In this document: piece after piece, positions 26,101-35,300 of the stretch
Layout: each line of letters starts with the position of its first letter
How positions within the stretch are numbered: position 1 is the first letter of the stretch
DNA from: Zobellia russellii
Lineage (GTDB): Bacteria; Bacteroidota; Bacteroidia; Flavobacteriales; Flavobacteriaceae
Assembly: GCF_018728565.1 (NCBI RefSeq)
Contig: NZ_JACSOI010000001.1
Span: forward strand, 868,001-932,000
Length of the DNA: 64,000 nucleotides
Direction of reading: 5' to 3'
Translations under genes and position numbers: made by a program
The notes under the pieces: model-generated
Databases searched by the model: none
Told to the model about the DNA's origin: nothing
What the model saw: the letters and a program-made list of their open reading frames with translations, nothing else

Positions 26101-26851
26101 CATCTTTATGTCCTAACCAAATGTTGCCAAAACCATCTTCATATATTTTCTCTACCTCATTACTTTTAAAGCTATAAGGGTCATAAAGGTCATGGAAATA
26201 ATGGTCTATTTGCTCGTTATCTCTATTACTTGCATTGTTTGGAATAATATAAACGCCGTTCTTTCTTGTGGCGTACCAGATATTTCCGAATCGGTCTTTA
26301 AGAACATCGTTTATAATTGAATTTGGATATTTGCTGAGCAAGATGCCCTTAAGTATGCCTTTGTCTTCTTGCTTCTCCTCAACAAATTCGGATTTAACAA
26401 ATTTTCCTTCCGTAAATGTATAGCTGGACTTACTGGTTTTTATTCCAATATTGCCATTTTTAGTAAGCGTTACGTATTTGGGTGCATCATCAAAAACAAA
26501 ATTTTGAAACTGTCCGTCACCAATGTACCTGCTTAGCTTTTTCTCTTTGGTGAGTATCCAAATATGGCCCTCGCGGTCTTTTTTTAACCTTTCTATATTG
26601 TTTCCGGCTATTGACTTGGGGGTTTTTAAGTCGTGTTTGTAAACCGTAAACATATTTCCGTTATAACTATTAAGACCGTCCCAAGTTGCAATCCACAATA
26701 ACCCATCATGGTCACTAACAATATCTGTAATGGAGTTGTTAGAGAGTCCGTCGTTAGTACTAAGGGTCTTGAATTTTATGTGCTGGGCAAAAACAGATGT
26801 GCCCAGCATCCACATAAAAAGAGTTAAAAGAAGGAGAGGGGACCGTTTCAT
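23129..26851 (-). CDS. HTCS-like membrane regulator with degenerate phosphorelay and AraC output domain
   Basis: This 1,240-residue protein has the hybrid two-component layout. It has a signal peptide (1-22), two periplasmic propellers of two-component-regulator repeats (about 25-580, e.g. DRFGNIWYATRKNG, DGFGNIWLGHKDGG), a Y_Y_Y domain (about 600-675), a membrane helix (about 678-698) and a coiled coil. The kinase-like part follows, but where an H-box is expected it reads LSEFKEPVSKI without His, and the ATPase part lacks the G-box glycines. The receiver-like part (about 987-1100) has HCLVLYNITID where the phospho-Asp should be. A complete AraC helix-turn-helix (about 1130-1235) ends the protein. 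It probably controls the adjacent susC operon without phosphotransfer. Confidence 0.9.
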   Translation of the reverse strand: MKRSPLLLLTLFMWMLGTSVFAQHIKFKTLSTNDGLSNNSITDIVSDHDGLLWIATWDGLNSYNGNMFTVYKHDLKTPKSIAGNNIERLKKDREGHIWILTKEKKLSRYIGDGQFQNFVFDDAPKYVTLTKNGNIGIKTSKSSYTFTEGKFVKSEFVEEKQEDKGILKGILLSKYPNSIINDVLKDRFGNIWYATRKNGVYIIPNNASNRDNEQIDHYFHDLYDPYSFKSNEVEKIYEDGFGNIWLGHKDGGLSMAYTGSEQITTITPHPYEFPHLPNETIRAITTDFKSRVWLGYYTKGVFYYDQTKECFVKFKIKEVAKNSDWERIRSLYTDKSGEIWIGTYAGIIRIKNGSYSLYQSKNIPELPNDRNYSFQEDNANNIWVACWGGAAKFNLKTNQFESFKGQEALSSYHIRNIAYADNELLISTENEGLLLLDIPSGTLKDITINDGILGNSVYSSFKDKQSGHYWIASLGGISIYDKKDRLIHNITEREGLPSHMVYGMLLDSDKIWISTTKGIAAVDRNDFSVTSLNMDEGWQGREFSEGAYYQDRKGSIFFAGINGLNHFSPTTINITKELPKLKVHIDNSNDFSQGITKNYTENSIEVSIEPIVFTKDPNNQILYKLVGYDSEFKSFSDSPIHYTDLPDGEYIFEVKNSLSQDLAFKSIPIVIQKPFYKTPWFYILLLATTLLAFTGWVLVRNRNIAKNQKKLELKIEERTQTINRQKERLVKVNETLDEKNKEINRQREELLNSYHQLKNEDFEIEKFKTFVLSEFKEPVSKIIENSKQLEQNEGVKQNINNESNRLITLLSEWDYLTNSKDIGELKKSATKIKQSIKILVDGLSAHAKKSKINLDYSLNIEDQWVELDSLRFKLFFKYLFNDILKYISKNSFLKVIVRTVDTSLELVIESNSKVLIDNFFSIQHYSPYYRAANTLLTAMEGTLTVKNEETLTISALLPIKVVDTNQKTEEVLWKHLDLNQKLPSDKNNILIFCNDNDYLPAFQLFDDPENNLVFERTSAAISSAIKLVNIHCLVLYNITIDEQLVQLFHLTKNNGKQMALPTLYISEDIDHALRIQTTELGVDAFIQLPVSKSFIQSKLTKLLSVRKEFANHSAKHLFLETPFTEDQTLSVNEKLVKKALKLINENLHDPSFNVQKLKEMLFVSKIKCYRAFKEVLQQSPSDVIIKLRLQKAEYLLQNRSLNISEISTECGFNDPKYFSRLFKKNFDYSPKGYRAKMAQP

Positions 26852-26970
26852 ACTACTGCTTTTTATTGGGGCTAGCGCTAAAATAATGAAATTAAGTTTT
26901 ATGCACAGTTTTCAAGATTATGAGGCGCTTTGAAGCTTTCCGTCAAAAAAGAACAATACATGCTAGGGAC

Positions 26971-27621
26971 TTATTCTCCTAATTCGGTAATCTTCTTTTC
27001 GTACAGTTTTTTGCTTTCCACAACGGCTACGTTCAGTTCTTGCATAATACCATCTACACGGCCCTCTATACTTTTCATCTGGTCGTTTATATTGTCAAAG
27101 GAATTTAGGGCGGCAGCCACTTCTAGGGCTTTTACGACCTCTACGGCATCGCCATGTAAAAGTTTTAGTTTGTCAATGGCTTTTGAAGTATTGGCTAAAG
27201 TACCGTTGTATTTGGTCTTTGCTTTTTTAATGGCTCCTAAAAGCGTTTTTTTGCTGGTCTCATCACTTAGGCTGTTGGTCTGTTTTTCCATTGCAGCAAA
27301 AAGATTAGAAGCCTTCTCTTTTAAATCTTCGTATTCTTTGTTGAGATTTTGTACCCGGCGGTCTACCTTTTCCCAATCGCCATATACCTTTGCAAATTCC
27401 TTGTCTTCGTTCTTTGTGTCTTCCAGTGCACTCTTTAATGCATTGAGCGATTCTAGGCCTTTGTTCACGTTCTTATTGGCCGTTTCTTTCTTGTTCTCAA
27501 AAGCATTTACCTGAGACTTGAATTTATCTTTTAGACGAATAAGGTCTTCCGGGCTTTTATCTTTCCAGCAAGAAGTAAGTACTAATGCAATAAGGGCAAT
27601 GGATAGTGTTCTTTTAAACAT
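26971..27621 (-). CDS. Coiled-coil lipoprotein of unknown function
   Basis: This 216-residue protein has a lipobox (ALVLTSC followed by WKDKSPED) and is otherwise a lysine- and glutamate-rich helical protein with heptad-like patterning, predicted to be coiled coil from about residue 25 to 200. I recognise no family. The residue after the cysteine is Trp, so it may face the periplasm rather than the surface. It is 119 bp before the large regulator gene and 45 bp after the metallophosphoesterase gene, all on one strand, so co-transcription with either is possible. Confidence 0.75.
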   Translation of the reverse strand: MFKRTLSIALIALVLTSCWKDKSPEDLIRLKDKFKSQVNAFENKKETANKNVNKGLESLNALKSALEDTKNEDKEFAKVYGDWEKVDRRVQNLNKEYEDLKEKASNLFAAMEKQTNSLSDETSKKTLLGAIKKAKTKYNGTLANTSKAIDKLKLLHGDAVEVVKALEVAAALNSFDNINDQMKSIEGRVDGIMQELNVAVVESKKLYEKKITELGE

Positions 27622-27666
27622 GTAATTTAATATTAGTTAATGGTGGCGGTAAAGATACGTATTCTT

Positions 27667-28584
27667 CTAACCTTTTGCTTTCTGGTAGTCCGTCAACTTT
27701 TGTGGCCCCTCCAATAAGACCCGTACAACACGGAGTGTACCATCATCTGTGGTTGATATCTGCCATTTGATCAGTGAAATGCTGCCGTTTTCTATTTCAA
27801 TACCCGTAATACTGCGTGGGTGAACGCAACTACCATCATTAAAAAACGGAATATCACCAGGCTCCGGAAAGCGTGGTCTATGAGTGTGCCCAACAATAGT
27901 AATCAACAAGTTATTTTTTAAAATCCACCGTTTAATACGGCGCTCTATTTTAATGAGTTCTTTGTAATTTTTGGCCGGGCTTGTGGGGTCTGCAATACCC
28001 CAAACCTGTAGCGGTTTCCAAAGAACGCGAACCAAAAAACGGCTCCATCTCCAAAAAGTATAGTTCCACCAATCTGCTTGGTGACCATGGGTCAAAAAGA
28101 TTTCTTGTTGGGTGTCCTTGTGCTGGAGTATAATGCCTTCGTGGTATGTAATGCCCTCAAAAAGCTCTTTGGATTCCCCGTCTATGGGTTCAAAATAACT
28201 GCTTAGATGTGTTTTGACATACTGTGGGTCTTTGTAGACCATGTCATGGTTTCCCCAAATCATGTGTAGTCTACGGCCTAAATGAAATTTTCTCAATAGT
28301 CCGTATACATTCTTATGGGCCTCAAATATAGATTCAAAAAAACGGTTCTCCCAGAGCTCGTCACCATCGCCTATTTCACAATAATCAAAACCTTCCTTAA
28401 AATAGAAATTTAGTGCGTGAAAGTAAATGTTTCGGTTGTTGGCAAAGTCGTCTGCAAAACTATTGTCACCTCTGTGGCAGTCGCTAAAGAGGATAAACTT
28501 CGATTCATCGTCAAAAGGTACCATTTTGGCATTTTGGTATGCTCTGGATAACCGGGTATTGGACGACATATTGTAAATTTGCAT
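27667..28584 (-). CDS. Cytoplasmic calcineurin-like metallophosphoesterase
   Basis: This 305-residue dinuclear-metal phosphoesterase has all five family motifs: LFSDCHRGD, CEIGDGDELW, IWGNHD, LTHGHQADWW and IVGHTHRP. There is no signal peptide, so it acts inside the cell. A helical insert around residues 185-215 (WRWSRFLVRVLWKPLQVWG) is amphipathic and could touch the membrane, as in UDP-diacylglucosamine hydrolase relatives. The substrate is not evident. The ATG at 28584 is used; an ATG 15 bases downstream (MSSNTRLSR) is equally plausible. It is divergent from the GAF-domain gene. Confidence 0.88.
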   Translation of the reverse strand: MQIYNMSSNTRLSRAYQNAKMVPFDDESKFILFSDCHRGDNSFADDFANNRNIYFHALNFYFKEGFDYCEIGDGDELWENRFFESIFEAHKNVYGLLRKFHLGRRLHMIWGNHDMVYKDPQYVKTHLSSYFEPIDGESKELFEGITYHEGIILQHKDTQQEIFLTHGHQADWWNYTFWRWSRFLVRVLWKPLQVWGIADPTSPAKNYKELIKIERRIKRWILKNNLLITIVGHTHRPRFPEPGDIPFFNDGSCVHPRSITGIEIENGSISLIKWQISTTDDGTLRVVRVLLEGPQKLTDYQKAKG

Positions 28585-28617
28585 AAATATCTAAAAAAAG
28601 CGACGAAAGGCATAAAG

Positions 28618-28647
28618 TTTGTTTTAACAAAACATTATTTTCTTTTG
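28618..28647 (+). promoter_or_regulatory. Candidate promoter of the GAF-domain gene
   Basis: TTTG (28618-28621), 18 bases, then TTCTTTTG (28640-28647), which is 7 of 8 to TAnnTTTG. It lies about 40 bases before the ATG at 28686. Confidence 0.4.
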
Positions 28648-28685
28648 TAACTTTAAGAAGGTATTTGCGACTTATAAGAACCGTG

Positions 28686-31064
28686 ATGAACGAAGATAGT
28701 AAAATAGATTTGCCAATTATACAGCTCATTAGCTTTGATAAGCTTTTGCGGCAGTATGATGTTATGGCCAAAAGCGATAACATTACGGCTGCGAAAATGG
28801 CACAGCGCATTATAGATGCGGCCAAACCCTACCCGGAATTACGCGCAGGGTTTAATGACGTTGCTTTGCTTGAAAAACACAAGGATGTCATTAATATAAT
28901 TTTACAGGATATCTTTTCGGAAGTTCTTACCAACAACGAAATAAAGGCGGCTTCTTTGCCCTATGACAATATCATTTTTAATTCCTCTAAGCGGTTTAAG
29001 AAAATATTAAAAGATGCCGGAGGTGATGACTTCTTGCCTCAAATGCGGAATTTGCCCGAACACCAAATGTATATTGTGGCATGTACCGTAATCCTTAATT
29101 TTCATTACGGGTTCAATTTTGATTTTAAAAGACCGTTTTTTTACGATATACCGGATAAAAACGGTGTAATGCGCCACTATAGAATTCTGTACAATGCAGA
29201 TTTTATGGAGATTTTGCCAACGGACAAGGCAAAGGAACTCACTCAGAAAGATGTGGATGAGTTGTTGGACAATTTTGATAATATAGACTTGTGGAAAGAG
29301 AAAATACCGCCACATAGTTTTGTTTCAAAAGGTTTTGTTATCTCCAATATGTTTGATGTTACGGCGGAGCATTCTATCTCTGAAATAAAATCTAGCCTGA
29401 TTGCTAATGACAAGCGAAACAGCAAGAATTTCATGGATAATCTGCAGGAAACCTTTAGGTCTTTCTTCAATACGCCCAACATGAAAGCTGGTTTTGTAGA
29501 GTACAATGCCAAAGACAATCGTTTTGAGAGGGTGTATGCCAGTGGTATGGAAAGTTTCCTCTTAAGGGAAAGGGATTCAGTAGCCTGTGCCAGTACCTTG
29601 TGCCAAAAGTCCTACCGCAAATTACTGGAGGAGAATAGTTATTTTGCCATTTCGGACGTAGATAGGTATTATGAAACTGCTGACGAAATGTCTCTTTTTA
29701 AGGGATTAAAGGAGCAAGGTATCAAAAGTGCTATTTTGGCACCTATTGGGCAAAATGGAAACCTTTTAGGAATTTTAGAGCTTGTAGCTTATGAAGTTAA
29801 TGCCCTTAATAGTGTTAATGCTAATAAGTTAGAGGATATAATGCCTTTTATCGTATCTGCGGTATTGCGTTCTAAAATTGAGGAGAGCAACCTGATCGAT
29901 GCCGTGATCCAAAATGAATGTACATCGGTACACGATTCCGTATACTGGCGTTTTGAGGAAGAAGCTAAACGCTTTGTAAAAGATTCTACCGAAGGAAGAA
30001 ACCCAACGTTCAGGGAGATTGTTTTTAAGGATGTGTACCCTTTATATGGGCAGGTGGATATAAAAAATTCTTCCCAAGCTAGAAACATAGCTATACAACG
30101 GGACCTTATGATTCAGTTGTCTACTATTGGTAAGGTCCTTGAAGAGGCTTGGCAGAAAACAAAGCTGCCTATTTATGAGGAGTTGATGTTTAGGGTAAAT
30201 AATCATACGGACAGTATTAAGGATAGCCTCCACACCAATAGTGAACAGGCCATCTTTAATTTTGTAACCGAAGAAATAAATCCTGTTTTCTCTCATTTAA
30301 AAAAAACTGATGAGAACTTGAAGAACCTGATTCTTTTCTATGAATCGTCGGTTGATATGGGTACAGAGTCTTACTACGATCACAGACGTAACTATGATGA
30401 GAGCGTTACACAGATCAATATGAAGCTGGCGGGGTTAATGGATAAAAAACAGAAGAATGCCCAAGCCATGTTTCCTCACTATTTTGAAAGATATAAAACA
30501 GATGGTGTTGAGCATAACATGTATATAGGCGAAGAAATAGTAGGTGATCGCGATTTTGATATGCTTTATCTCAATAACCTTCGTTTATGGCAGTTACAGG
30601 TCATGTGCGAAATGGAGAATGCGCATTATGCCCTAAAACCTAAACTTCCGGTGCCTTTGGACGTGGCATCGCTTATATTGGTGTACAGTACCTCGCTTTC
30701 TATACGTTTTAGAATGGATGAGAAACGTTTTGATGTAGATGGCACATATAACGCACGTTACGAGATCATCAAAAAGCGTATAGATAAATCCTATATAAAA
30801 GGAACCAATGAACGTTTGACCCAAGCGGGAAAAATGGTCATTGTCTATTCGCAGAAAAAAGATGAGCTAGAGTATCTAAGATACATCACATTTCTCCGCT
30901 CCAAAGGGTATTTTACCGGAAAGGTAGAGATTGTTGAGCTAGAAGGTCTACAAGGTGTTAGCGGATTGAAAGCCATTAGGGCAGACATTCTCTACAAGAC
31001 CAAGCAAAACAATGAGGAAAAGACGTATACCTATGAAGACCTTATGAACGAATTAAAGGCTTAG
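28686..31064 (+). CDS. Large GAF-domain protein of unknown function
   Basis: This 792-residue soluble protein has no signal peptide or membrane helix. A GAF-like domain is visible at about 250-405 (NTPNMKAGFVEYNAKDNRFE ... SAILAPIGQNGNLLGILELV). The flanking parts are helix-rich and match nothing I recognise; the C-terminal end (about 700-785) has LTQAGKMVIVYSQKKDELEY. No kinase, cyclase or phosphodiesterase signature follows the GAF, so its output is unknown. I chose the ATG at 28686; an in-frame TTG 21 bases upstream is less likely. Its stop overlaps by four bases the convergent HD/Pycsar-type gene. Confidence 0.8.
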   Translation: MNEDSKIDLPIIQLISFDKLLRQYDVMAKSDNITAAKMAQRIIDAAKPYPELRAGFNDVALLEKHKDVINIILQDIFSEVLTNNEIKAASLPYDNIIFNSSKRFKKILKDAGGDDFLPQMRNLPEHQMYIVACTVILNFHYGFNFDFKRPFFYDIPDKNGVMRHYRILYNADFMEILPTDKAKELTQKDVDELLDNFDNIDLWKEKIPPHSFVSKGFVISNMFDVTAEHSISEIKSSLIANDKRNSKNFMDNLQETFRSFFNTPNMKAGFVEYNAKDNRFERVYASGMESFLLRERDSVACASTLCQKSYRKLLEENSYFAISDVDRYYETADEMSLFKGLKEQGIKSAILAPIGQNGNLLGILELVAYEVNALNSVNANKLEDIMPFIVSAVLRSKIEESNLIDAVIQNECTSVHDSVYWRFEEEAKRFVKDSTEGRNPTFREIVFKDVYPLYGQVDIKNSSQARNIAIQRDLMIQLSTIGKVLEEAWQKTKLPIYEELMFRVNNHTDSIKDSLHTNSEQAIFNFVTEEINPVFSHLKKTDENLKNLILFYESSVDMGTESYYDHRRNYDESVTQINMKLAGLMDKKQKNAQAMFPHYFERYKTDGVEHNMYIGEEIVGDRDFDMLYLNNLRLWQLQVMCEMENAHYALKPKLPVPLDVASLILVYSTSLSIRFRMDEKRFDVDGTYNARYEIIKKRIDKSYIKGTNERLTQAGKMVIVYSQKKDELEYLRYITFLRSKGYFTGKVEIVELEGLQGVSGLKAIRADILYKTKQNNEEKTYTYEDLMNELKA

Positions 31065-32263
31065 GTAGGTAACTCAATTATTCTTTCGGGACCGTAGAAT
31101 TTCAACGCTACAAAAAATGCGATTACGGATAGGGTCATTCCTATCATAAAGATGGTATAGGTCCAACGTAATAGTTTATACTTTCTATCCAATACAACTC
31201 CCAAAAAGTAAAGATCTTTGGTTAGGGAGTCGTAAACATATTTTTGGTCTTTAATCAACTCCTGTATAGCCCATTCATAATCCTCAAGTTTCATTTTATG
31301 AAAATTTCCAAAGAACAATAAATTTACTTTCTTCTGCTGTACATCTTCTTTGGAAAACTCACCACTAGTAACATTGGGCCGCGTTGCCATAACGGACATA
31401 ATCATGGAAATAACACTGAATAGCACAAAAATACCTGCCGGAATAACCAAATAATCGTTAGAGGGGTTGTCTAATTTTGGTATAAGATTGGAAAGCATTA
31501 ATGAGATAATAATTGCATTTACGGATAACAAAATGTTCGCCTTTGTATCTGCAATATCACTCAACTTTAGGTGGTTGCGCATAGTAACACGAAACATGGT
31601 CTGTATGCCCCTTTCCGGACTTTGGTTCTTTAGTTTTACTTTAAGTTCCTCTTTCTTTAGGGTCTTTTTTTGTTTCTTATCGCGCTTTACTAATTTTCTA
31701 AGGTTATCGTCCTTGCCTTCTTGCCAATTCTTAAGTGCGTAGTCCGTATAAAAACGATGCTCTGTCTGGAACATCTTAATATTGGCTCTACGCCATTCCT
31801 TTGGTGAATGCTCTGCAAGACCCAATAATTGTAATTCTTGCCGCAGCATTTCACAGGTTTCCCCATAGCTGGATTGTGCCAGATGGGATGCATCTGCGTC
31901 CCTTATGATTTCTTCCATTAGATTCTGCGGCTCATAGCCTCTTTTTGTAGCCATAATAAGATTGCAGACCGTTTCAATGGTTTGTGCACTACAATTTTGG
32001 CTTGCAAGAAATTCTTTAGCTATTTCGCAGCTGCTTTCTTCGTGATTTTCAACACCACGCGTGTAGCCTGTGTCATGAAGCCATGCGGCTAGTGTTATTG
32101 CGTCACTATCAACAGTGTTTAAGTTATAGAAATCAAGCAATTCTTTAGTACTTTTGACAACTCGTTGAGTATGCCTAAGATTATGATACAAATAGTTGGT
32201 ATCTAAATCTTTGACTAATAGGTTGATTGCAAATTCTTCGGTTTTTGATAGTAAATCCGGCAT
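31061..32263 (-). CDS. HD-domain protein fused to Pycsar-effector-type transmembrane domain
   Basis: This is a 400-residue protein with two parts. Residues 15-165 are an HD phosphohydrolase domain (YHNLRHTQRVV, AAWLHDTGY, IIRDADASHL), expected to bind metal and hydrolyse a phosphate ester or cyclic nucleotide. After a very basic linker (about 185-215), residues 225-395 resemble the membrane domain of Pycsar effectors: SDIADTKANILLSVNAIIIS, then two further helices near 275-295 and 365-390. In Pycsar defence such effectors disrupt the membrane on cUMP or cCMP binding, but here no cyclase gene adjoins. A housekeeping nucleotide or membrane role is at least as likely. Confidence 0.85.
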   Translation of the reverse strand: MPDLLSKTEEFAINLLVKDLDTNYLYHNLRHTQRVVKSTKELLDFYNLNTVDSDAITLAAWLHDTGYTRGVENHEESSCEIAKEFLASQNCSAQTIETVCNLIMATKRGYEPQNLMEEIIRDADASHLAQSSYGETCEMLRQELQLLGLAEHSPKEWRRANIKMFQTEHRFYTDYALKNWQEGKDDNLRKLVKRDKKQKKTLKKEELKVKLKNQSPERGIQTMFRVTMRNHLKLSDIADTKANILLSVNAIIISLMLSNLIPKLDNPSNDYLVIPAGIFVLFSVISMIMSVMATRPNVTSGEFSKEDVQQKKVNLLFFGNFHKMKLEDYEWAIQELIKDQKYVYDSLTKDLYFLGVVLDRKYKLLRWTYTIFMIGMTLSVIAFFVALKFYGPERIIELPT

Positions 32264-32302
32264 AAAAAAATATTTATGGTTCCAAATTACAAAATATTGA
32301 GA

Positions 32303-35300
32303 ATGAATAGTATTCTATTGGGCAAACATTTTGCTTTAATAGCATTGGTGGTATTGTTCGTGGGATGTGCGACCTCCAAGACCAAGTACGCTAATGAGGA
32401 AGGTAAAGAGGATGTTTCTACCACCAAAACAGTTGCACATACGTTTTACCTTATTGGAGACGCCGGACTATCTCCTATGAACGGTATGAACGATGCACTT
32501 AAAATTTTCAAGAGCAAGTTAGATGATGCGGACAAAAATAGTACAGCACTATTTTTAGGGGATAATATTTACCCTGCAGGACTTCCGGATCCTAAAGACT
32601 CTACCGCAGCGTACATTAAGGCCAAGAACGATTTGGATGCGCAATTAAAGACCCTGGATAATTTTAAGGGAGCCCCTATTTTTATACCGGGCAACCATGA
32701 TTGGTATACGGAAGGTTTGGTAGGTTTGGAACGAGAACAAGATTACATTCAGGAACAACTGGACAGTAAAGATGTTTTTTTTCCCGAAGATGGTTGTCCT
32801 ATAGAAACCATAGAGGTAACGGATAACATTACCGTAATTGCAATAGATACGGAGTGGTACTTGACCAATTGGGACAAGCGCCCTGATATTAATGATAAAT
32901 GCGATATTAAAACGCGCGATGCGTTTTGGCTGGAACTCGAAGACGAAATTAAAGACAACCGGCAGAACACCACTATAATCGCTATGCACCATCCTATGTT
33001 TAGCTACGGTCCGCACGGAGGTCAATATTCCACAAAGGCATATTTGTATCCTAAAGGAAAAGTTGGTCCTTTGCCTATTCTAGGAAGTTTTGTACATCTT
33101 TTAAGAAGAACTACAGGGGCATCTATAGAAGATATGAGTAACAAACGGTATACAGAGCTCAGGAAGCGGTTGTTGACCTTGGCCCAATACTCGGAAAAAG
33201 TTATTTTGGCTTCGGGGCACGAACATACGTTGCAATATATTGTGGAGGAGAATACTCCTCAAATAGTGAGCGGTTCCGGGGCCAAAACGGGAACTACCCG
33301 TCTCTTGAACGGCAGCAAATTTTCTACGGGGCAAAGGGGTTATGCTACCTTGGAGGTTTATACGGACGGTTCTTCTCAAGTTAGATACTTTGGAGTAGAT
33401 GGTAATAAGGGCGAGGAATTTTTATTCACTTCGCAAGTATTACCACCGGACCGAAAGTTGTTTCAAGGCAAGTATGATGAGAAATTCCCGACAACGGTAA
33501 AAGCTTCGGTTTATTCCGAGGATGAAATAGATAGAAGCGGTTTCTTTAAGTTTCTATGGGGAGACCGGTACCGTAAATACTATGCCACAAAAGTAGAAGC
33601 CCCAACGGTAAATTTGGATACTCTTATGGGAGGTCTTGTTCCTGTTCATAAAGGAGGAGGACATCAATCAAAATCATTGCGATTAAGGGATAAGGATGGT
33701 AAGGAATTTGTAATGCGGGCCCTTCGTAAGGATGCGGAACTATATTTGCAGGCCATGGCCTTTCAGGAACAATATGTAATGGGTGATTTTGAAAATACTT
33801 ATACAGAAAATTTCCTTCTTGACTTTTACACAGGATCTCACCCTTATGGGCCTTTTACTACGGCAGAGCTATCCGATGCCGTGGGACTATACCATACAAA
33901 CCCGGTACTTTATTATGTGCCAAAGCAACCAGCTCTTAAGGATTTTAATGAATCCTTTGGAAATGAGCTATATATGATAGAGGAACATGCCGGTGATGGT
34001 CATGGAAATCTAAAAAGCTTTGGGTACGCCAATGAACTAAAAAGTACGAATAGCATGCTGGAAGATTTACGGGACGATGAGAAATATGCCGTAGACTCTG
34101 AAATGTATTTAAGAGCGCGACTTTTTGATATGGTTATGGGCGATTGGGACCGTCATGTAGATCAATGGCGTTGGGCAGAATTTAAGGATAAGAAAAATGA
34201 TAAGGTTCTTTATAAACCAGTGCCTAGGGACCGTGATATGGTGTATTCTAAACATGGTGATGGTTTTTTTATGAATCTGGCCACAAGGATAATTCCGGCT
34301 TTACATTTAATGGAAGGTTTTAATGAAGAAATAAGAAACGTAAAAGGTTTTAACTCTTCGCCAAAGACCTATGTTTTGGATATGGCGCTTTTGACCGAAA
34401 CGACCCCAGAGCAATGGCAAGAACAGGCTAAGTTCATTCGGGAAAATCTTACCGAAGAAGTCATTGATAAAGCGTTTACTCACTTTCCTAAGGAGGTGAG
34501 GGATGAAACGGTAGCAGAAATTAAAAGAATCTTATTGGCGCGATCCGCTAAAATTGAAGAAACTGCGCAGACCTATTATAGCGTTCTTAACAAATATGCG
34601 GTAGTGGTAGGAACCGATAAGGATGATTGGTTTGAGGTGAACGTCTTAAATGATAAAGAAACAGAGGTAAAGGTCTATAGGAATATAAAAGGTGAAAAGG
34701 ACAAGTTGTTTTTCTCCAAGGTTTTCAATAAAAATAGCACCAAAGAAGTTTGGGTTTATGGGCTGGATGATGATGATATATTTGAGGTAAACGGAGATGA
34801 AGGAAGTGCTATTAAGATACGTTTGGTGGGTGGCCAGAACAATGATATTTATAGGGTAGGTCAAGGCGGTAACATAGCTGTTTACGATTATAAAACAAAG
34901 AAGAACACTATAGAGGAATTGAGTGGCGCCAAATTAAAACTTACGGATGATTATAACACCAACAACTACCTGCCACTGCAAATTAGGAATTCTGTAAATC
35001 AAATTATACCTACTATTGGTTATAACCCTGATGATGGCGTTAAAATAGGAATTAGTGATACCTATACGTACAACGGTTTCAGGCAGAACCCTTTTACCCA
35101 ACAACATAAGGTAGATGCTTCCTTTTACTTTGCGACCAGTGGTTTTGAACTAGGGTACAGTGGTGAGTTTGCCCATGTTTTTGAAAATTGGAATTTACAC
35201 TTGGGAGCTCGTTTTACCAGTCCGAACTTTGCTATCAATTTTTTCGATTTTGGTAATAGTACCGAGAATTTTGATGACGATTTGGGAATGGATTATAACC

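Noticed and set aside
28410-28825. Minus-strand frames 28410-28613 and 28511-28825 as genes
   Set aside because: They cross the divergent promoter region and overlap both flanking well-supported genes without any domain.
31061-32263. Calling this locus a Pycsar defence system
   Set aside because: No cyclase, no other defence gene and no mobile-element signs are nearby; only the effector-type domain is present.
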